Assembly (NCBI RefSeq): GCF_018613855.1
Contig: NZ_JAGGPK010000048.1
Location: forward strand, 1-49,613
Direction: 5' to 3'
Length of the DNA: 49,613 nucleotides
Source: Arthrobacter sp. ISL-30
GTDB lineage: Bacteria > Actinomycetota > Actinomycetes > Actinomycetales > Micrococcaceae
Made by a program: the position numbers and the translations under genes. The notes under the pieces are model-generated. The model saw only the letters and a list, made by a program, of their open reading frames with translations. It did no database searches and was not told the DNA's origin. Position 1 is the first letter of the stretch; each line of letters begins with the position of its first letter. This document shows positions 48,941-49,613 of the stretch, piece after piece.

Positions 48941-49613
48941 TTACAGTTCCCGGACGAATTTCCAATTCAGACAACCGTCTATTACCGAGGGCCTGGAGAA
49001 GAATGCTGGTCGTCCTGTTCGCAGGCTGGTCAGCATTTCCTCCAGGAGTTCTTCAACGGATGACCAGATGGCTGGGCGCCAATCGGCGTCGTCCTTGAAA
49101 TACTCGCTGACGCAGCCGTGCTGCCGTCCGGCTCTGAGATCGATGAACAGGAAGTCGCCGGCGTTGTTGTCTGCGATCGGCAGGAACGGGGAAATGAACA
49201 TCCAAGCGCGAGTGCCGGCCTCATCAGCTTCAGCACTTGCGGGGTCATAGGGTTTGTGGGGTTCGGGCACAGGAACGCTGCTGTGGGCTTCATGGACCGC
49301 CCGCAGGTTTCGATAGATTGGGGAACTTTTTTCCCGTTCGAATTCTGCGTTTAGGTCCGCCCCGACCTGTGCCCAGATGCTGAGCATCATTTGTCGCACT
49401 TTCTCAGCTTCCTCCAAGGGAAGTGGGCGATACCTCGGGAGAATGTTCCCCGCCGTTGACGGTTCTGCACCGTCGAAGAGACGATACATGGTCGACAGAT
49501 CGCTCGGCCAACCGTTCGGCGCAGCCTGTTCAAACGAGCGGATAAGGGGTTCCGGAGCCGGTCCGCGGATGGTTCTGGCTGTCACTGGTGCTTTAGCCTT
49601 GATCCACCGATGC
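48941..49613 (-). CDS. SMI1/KNR4 (SUKH) family protein, 5' end cut by the window
   Basis: This protein has the SUKH fold pattern: FEQAAPNGWPSDLSTMYRLF followed by DG, the conserved helix of the family, and FISPFLPIADNNAGDFLFID with LRAGRQHGCV and a helix at the end. In bacteria the family often acts as the immunity partner of secreted toxins or in contact-dependent competition. A GTG start at 49585 is possible, but the frame stays open to the window edge (HRWIKAKAPVTARTI) and this upstream part fits the family's N-terminus, so the gene probably starts outside the window. The toxin is not seen here. Confidence 0.82.
   Translation of the reverse strand, partial: HRWIKAKAPVTARTIRGPAPEPLIRSFEQAAPNGWPSDLSTMYRLFDGAEPSTAGNILPRYRPLPLEEAEKVRQMMLSIWAQVGADLNAEFEREKSSPIYRNLRAVHEAHSSVPVPEPHKPYDPASAEADEAGTRAWMFISPFLPIADNNAGDFLFIDLRAGRQHGCVSEYFKDDADWRPAIWSSVEELLEEMLTSLRTGRPAFFSRPSVIDGCLNWKFVREL
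49595..49613. repeat. Right copy of the 19-base terminal inverted repeat
   Basis: This is the reverse complement of positions 3-21. Here it codes, on the minus strand, for HRWIKA at the start of the SUKH reading frame, without the stop codons that follow at the left copy. Confidence 0.85.

Noticed and set aside
1..49613. Circular plasmid or phage inferred from matching ends
   Set aside because: The matching ends are inverted, not direct, so they cannot close a circle. No replication, partition or phage gene is present.

Overview
The window is GC-rich DNA with actinobacterial traits: many GTG/TTG starts, GC-rich hairpin terminators, a DtxR/IdeR-type iron box, a leaderless promoter, Lhr and Nei-type helicase/glycosylase genes, and DUF4916, DUF4232 and YcnI proteins. 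Gene content and protein style fit a soil Micrococcaceae chromosome (Arthrobacter, Paenarthrobacter or Pseudarthrobacter type). This placement is by recognition of protein families, not by a search. No tRNA, rRNA, CRISPR array, insertion sequence or prophage gene was seen.

Layout. 1-3 kb: a membrane protein of unknown role, a DUF1801 protein and a serpin lipoprotein. 3.1-8.0 kb: an overlapping three-gene operon (response regulator, histidine kinase, TAXI-type binding lipoprotein) divergent from a KgtP-like dicarboxylate permease; this is the most interesting unit. 8-10.4 kb: a convergent pair for queuosine-precursor salvage (YhhQ-type transporter and Tgt). 10.4-14.4 kb: small accessory enzymes (SRPBCC, DUF4916/NUDIX, VOC, YdeI). 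14.4-16.6 kb: a membrane-anchored GH32 fructan hydrolase with an unusual leader. 16.6-20.5 kb: an Fbp-type iron ABC transporter under a near-consensus DtxR box. 20.6-26.7 kb: GH76, a short-chain dehydrogenase, DUF1684 and PEP carboxylase. 26.7-32.1 kb: small proteins, DedA, a macrodomain protein, a pseudouridine synthase, and an ArsR-type regulator with an AHSA1/SRPBCC partner.

32.2-34.6 kb: a MocR-type regulator divergent from a YczE-type membrane protein. 34.5-40.5 kb: a DNA-repair operon of Lhr helicase and an Fpg/Nei glycosylase. 40.6-44.8 kb: a DUF4232 lipoprotein, YcnI with a His-rich membrane protein (probable copper handling), and a sulfite-oxidase-family molybdoenzyme. 45-49.6 kb: a more variable end, with a polytopic membrane protein, two unknown genes (one only 48 residues), a degenerate stretch, and a SUKH/SMI1-KNR4 gene cut by the window edge.

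The working model for 3.1-8.0 kb is that an orphan TAXI binding protein, with no TRAP membrane subunits nearby, is the extracytoplasmic ligand receptor of the co-encoded two-component system. That system would control the divergent 2-oxoglutarate/dicarboxylate permease through CCTnAGG repeats in the shared intergenic region. A 27-codon ORF with a strong ribosome site overlaps the permease start. A second unusual point is that the two window ends share a 19-base inverted identity that encodes the same residues as the start of the truncated SUKH gene.
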